From contig NZ_SMKL01000034.1 in NCBI RefSeq assembly GCF_004348545.1, positions 1 to 64,000 of the forward strand: a stretch of DNA of 64,000 bases, written 5' to 3'. The DNA comes from Jiangella ureilytica. Lineage in GTDB: Bacteria; Actinomycetota; Actinomycetes; Jiangellales; Jiangellaceae. Below are positions 63,999-64,000 of this stretch, one piece after another. The notes under the pieces were generated by a model. It was not told the DNA's origin. It was given only the letters and a program-made list of their open reading frames with translations, and did no database searches. Position numbers and translations under genes: made by a program. Numbering within the stretch: the first letter of the stretch is position 1; each line of letters begins with the position of its first letter.

Positions 63999-64000
63999 GT

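Overview
The window is high-GC DNA from an actinobacterium (Actinomycetota). The evidence is near-exclusive G/C third positions, GTG starts, ATGA/GTGA stop-start overlaps, leaderless promoters of TAnnnT type, AfsR/SARP regulators, a bifunctional PriA (HisA/TrpF) and an ANTAR response regulator. The minus-strand order lspA-rluD-dnaE ... hisDCB ... hisH-priA-hisF, hisI-trpE ... trpC-trpB-trpA-lgt, gltB-gltD, pyk ... tRNA-Leu, pdtaR-like is the conserved core synteny also known from Mycobacterium and Streptomyces. The genus cannot be fixed from sequence alone.

Layout. 1-0.9 kb: ANTAR response regulator and an odd tRNA-Leu(CAA) with a short variable loop. 0.85-13.4 kb: accessory block with a decayed MFS gene, a GNAT enzyme, zinc-free ribosomal proteins L36/L33, an MFS exporter followed by a short threonyl-tRNA synthetase behind a threonine-rich leader peptide and attenuator-like hairpin, a TetR/14-TM efflux pair with two matching operators, an AfsR-type regulator, exonuclease III, a LysE exporter and a small Cys-rich protein. 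13.4-20.9 kb: pyk, gltD, gltB. 21.2-31.2 kb: lgt with a long lysine/alanine-rich tail, two membrane-anchored DsbA-like oxidoreductases, and a trp cluster (trpA, B, C, E plus hisI) that contains an orphan winged-helix protein. 31.4-38.1 kb: two tandem septum-formation-like lipoproteins, a heterodimeric ABC exporter and an LPDTG-anchored surface protein. 38.2-45.5 kb: his genes, interrupted by an antisense alpha/beta hydrolase and containing a methyltransferase. 45.7-52.6 kb: accessory block with a GNAT gene, a MITE, YdcF/TetR, an iclR-eda-kdgK operon, an esterase, a discoidin-domain remnant and YbaK. 52.6-56.6 kb: dnaE and a coupled membrane protein. 56.7-62.5 kb: a chorismate mutase gene with its own leaderless leader peptide and attenuator, a large SARP-ATPase regulator divergent from an FAD oxidase with SARP-like 11-bp direct repeats between them, and a second identical MITE. 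62.5-64 kb: rluD and lspA, the latter running to the window edge.

The most notable material is regulatory. Two genes (the ThrRS paralogue and the chorismate mutase) are preceded by the same architecture: a TACCGT -10 hexamer, seven bases, an ATG at the predicted +1, a short peptide with Thr codons or a rare UUU Phe codon, then mutually exclusive hairpins. There are also two identical 159-bp MITEs in CTAG targets, a family of GATCATGG-type imperfect palindromes at gene ends, and a diverged ~135-bp dispersed repeat. All functional statements come from reading sequence and family knowledge; no searches were run.
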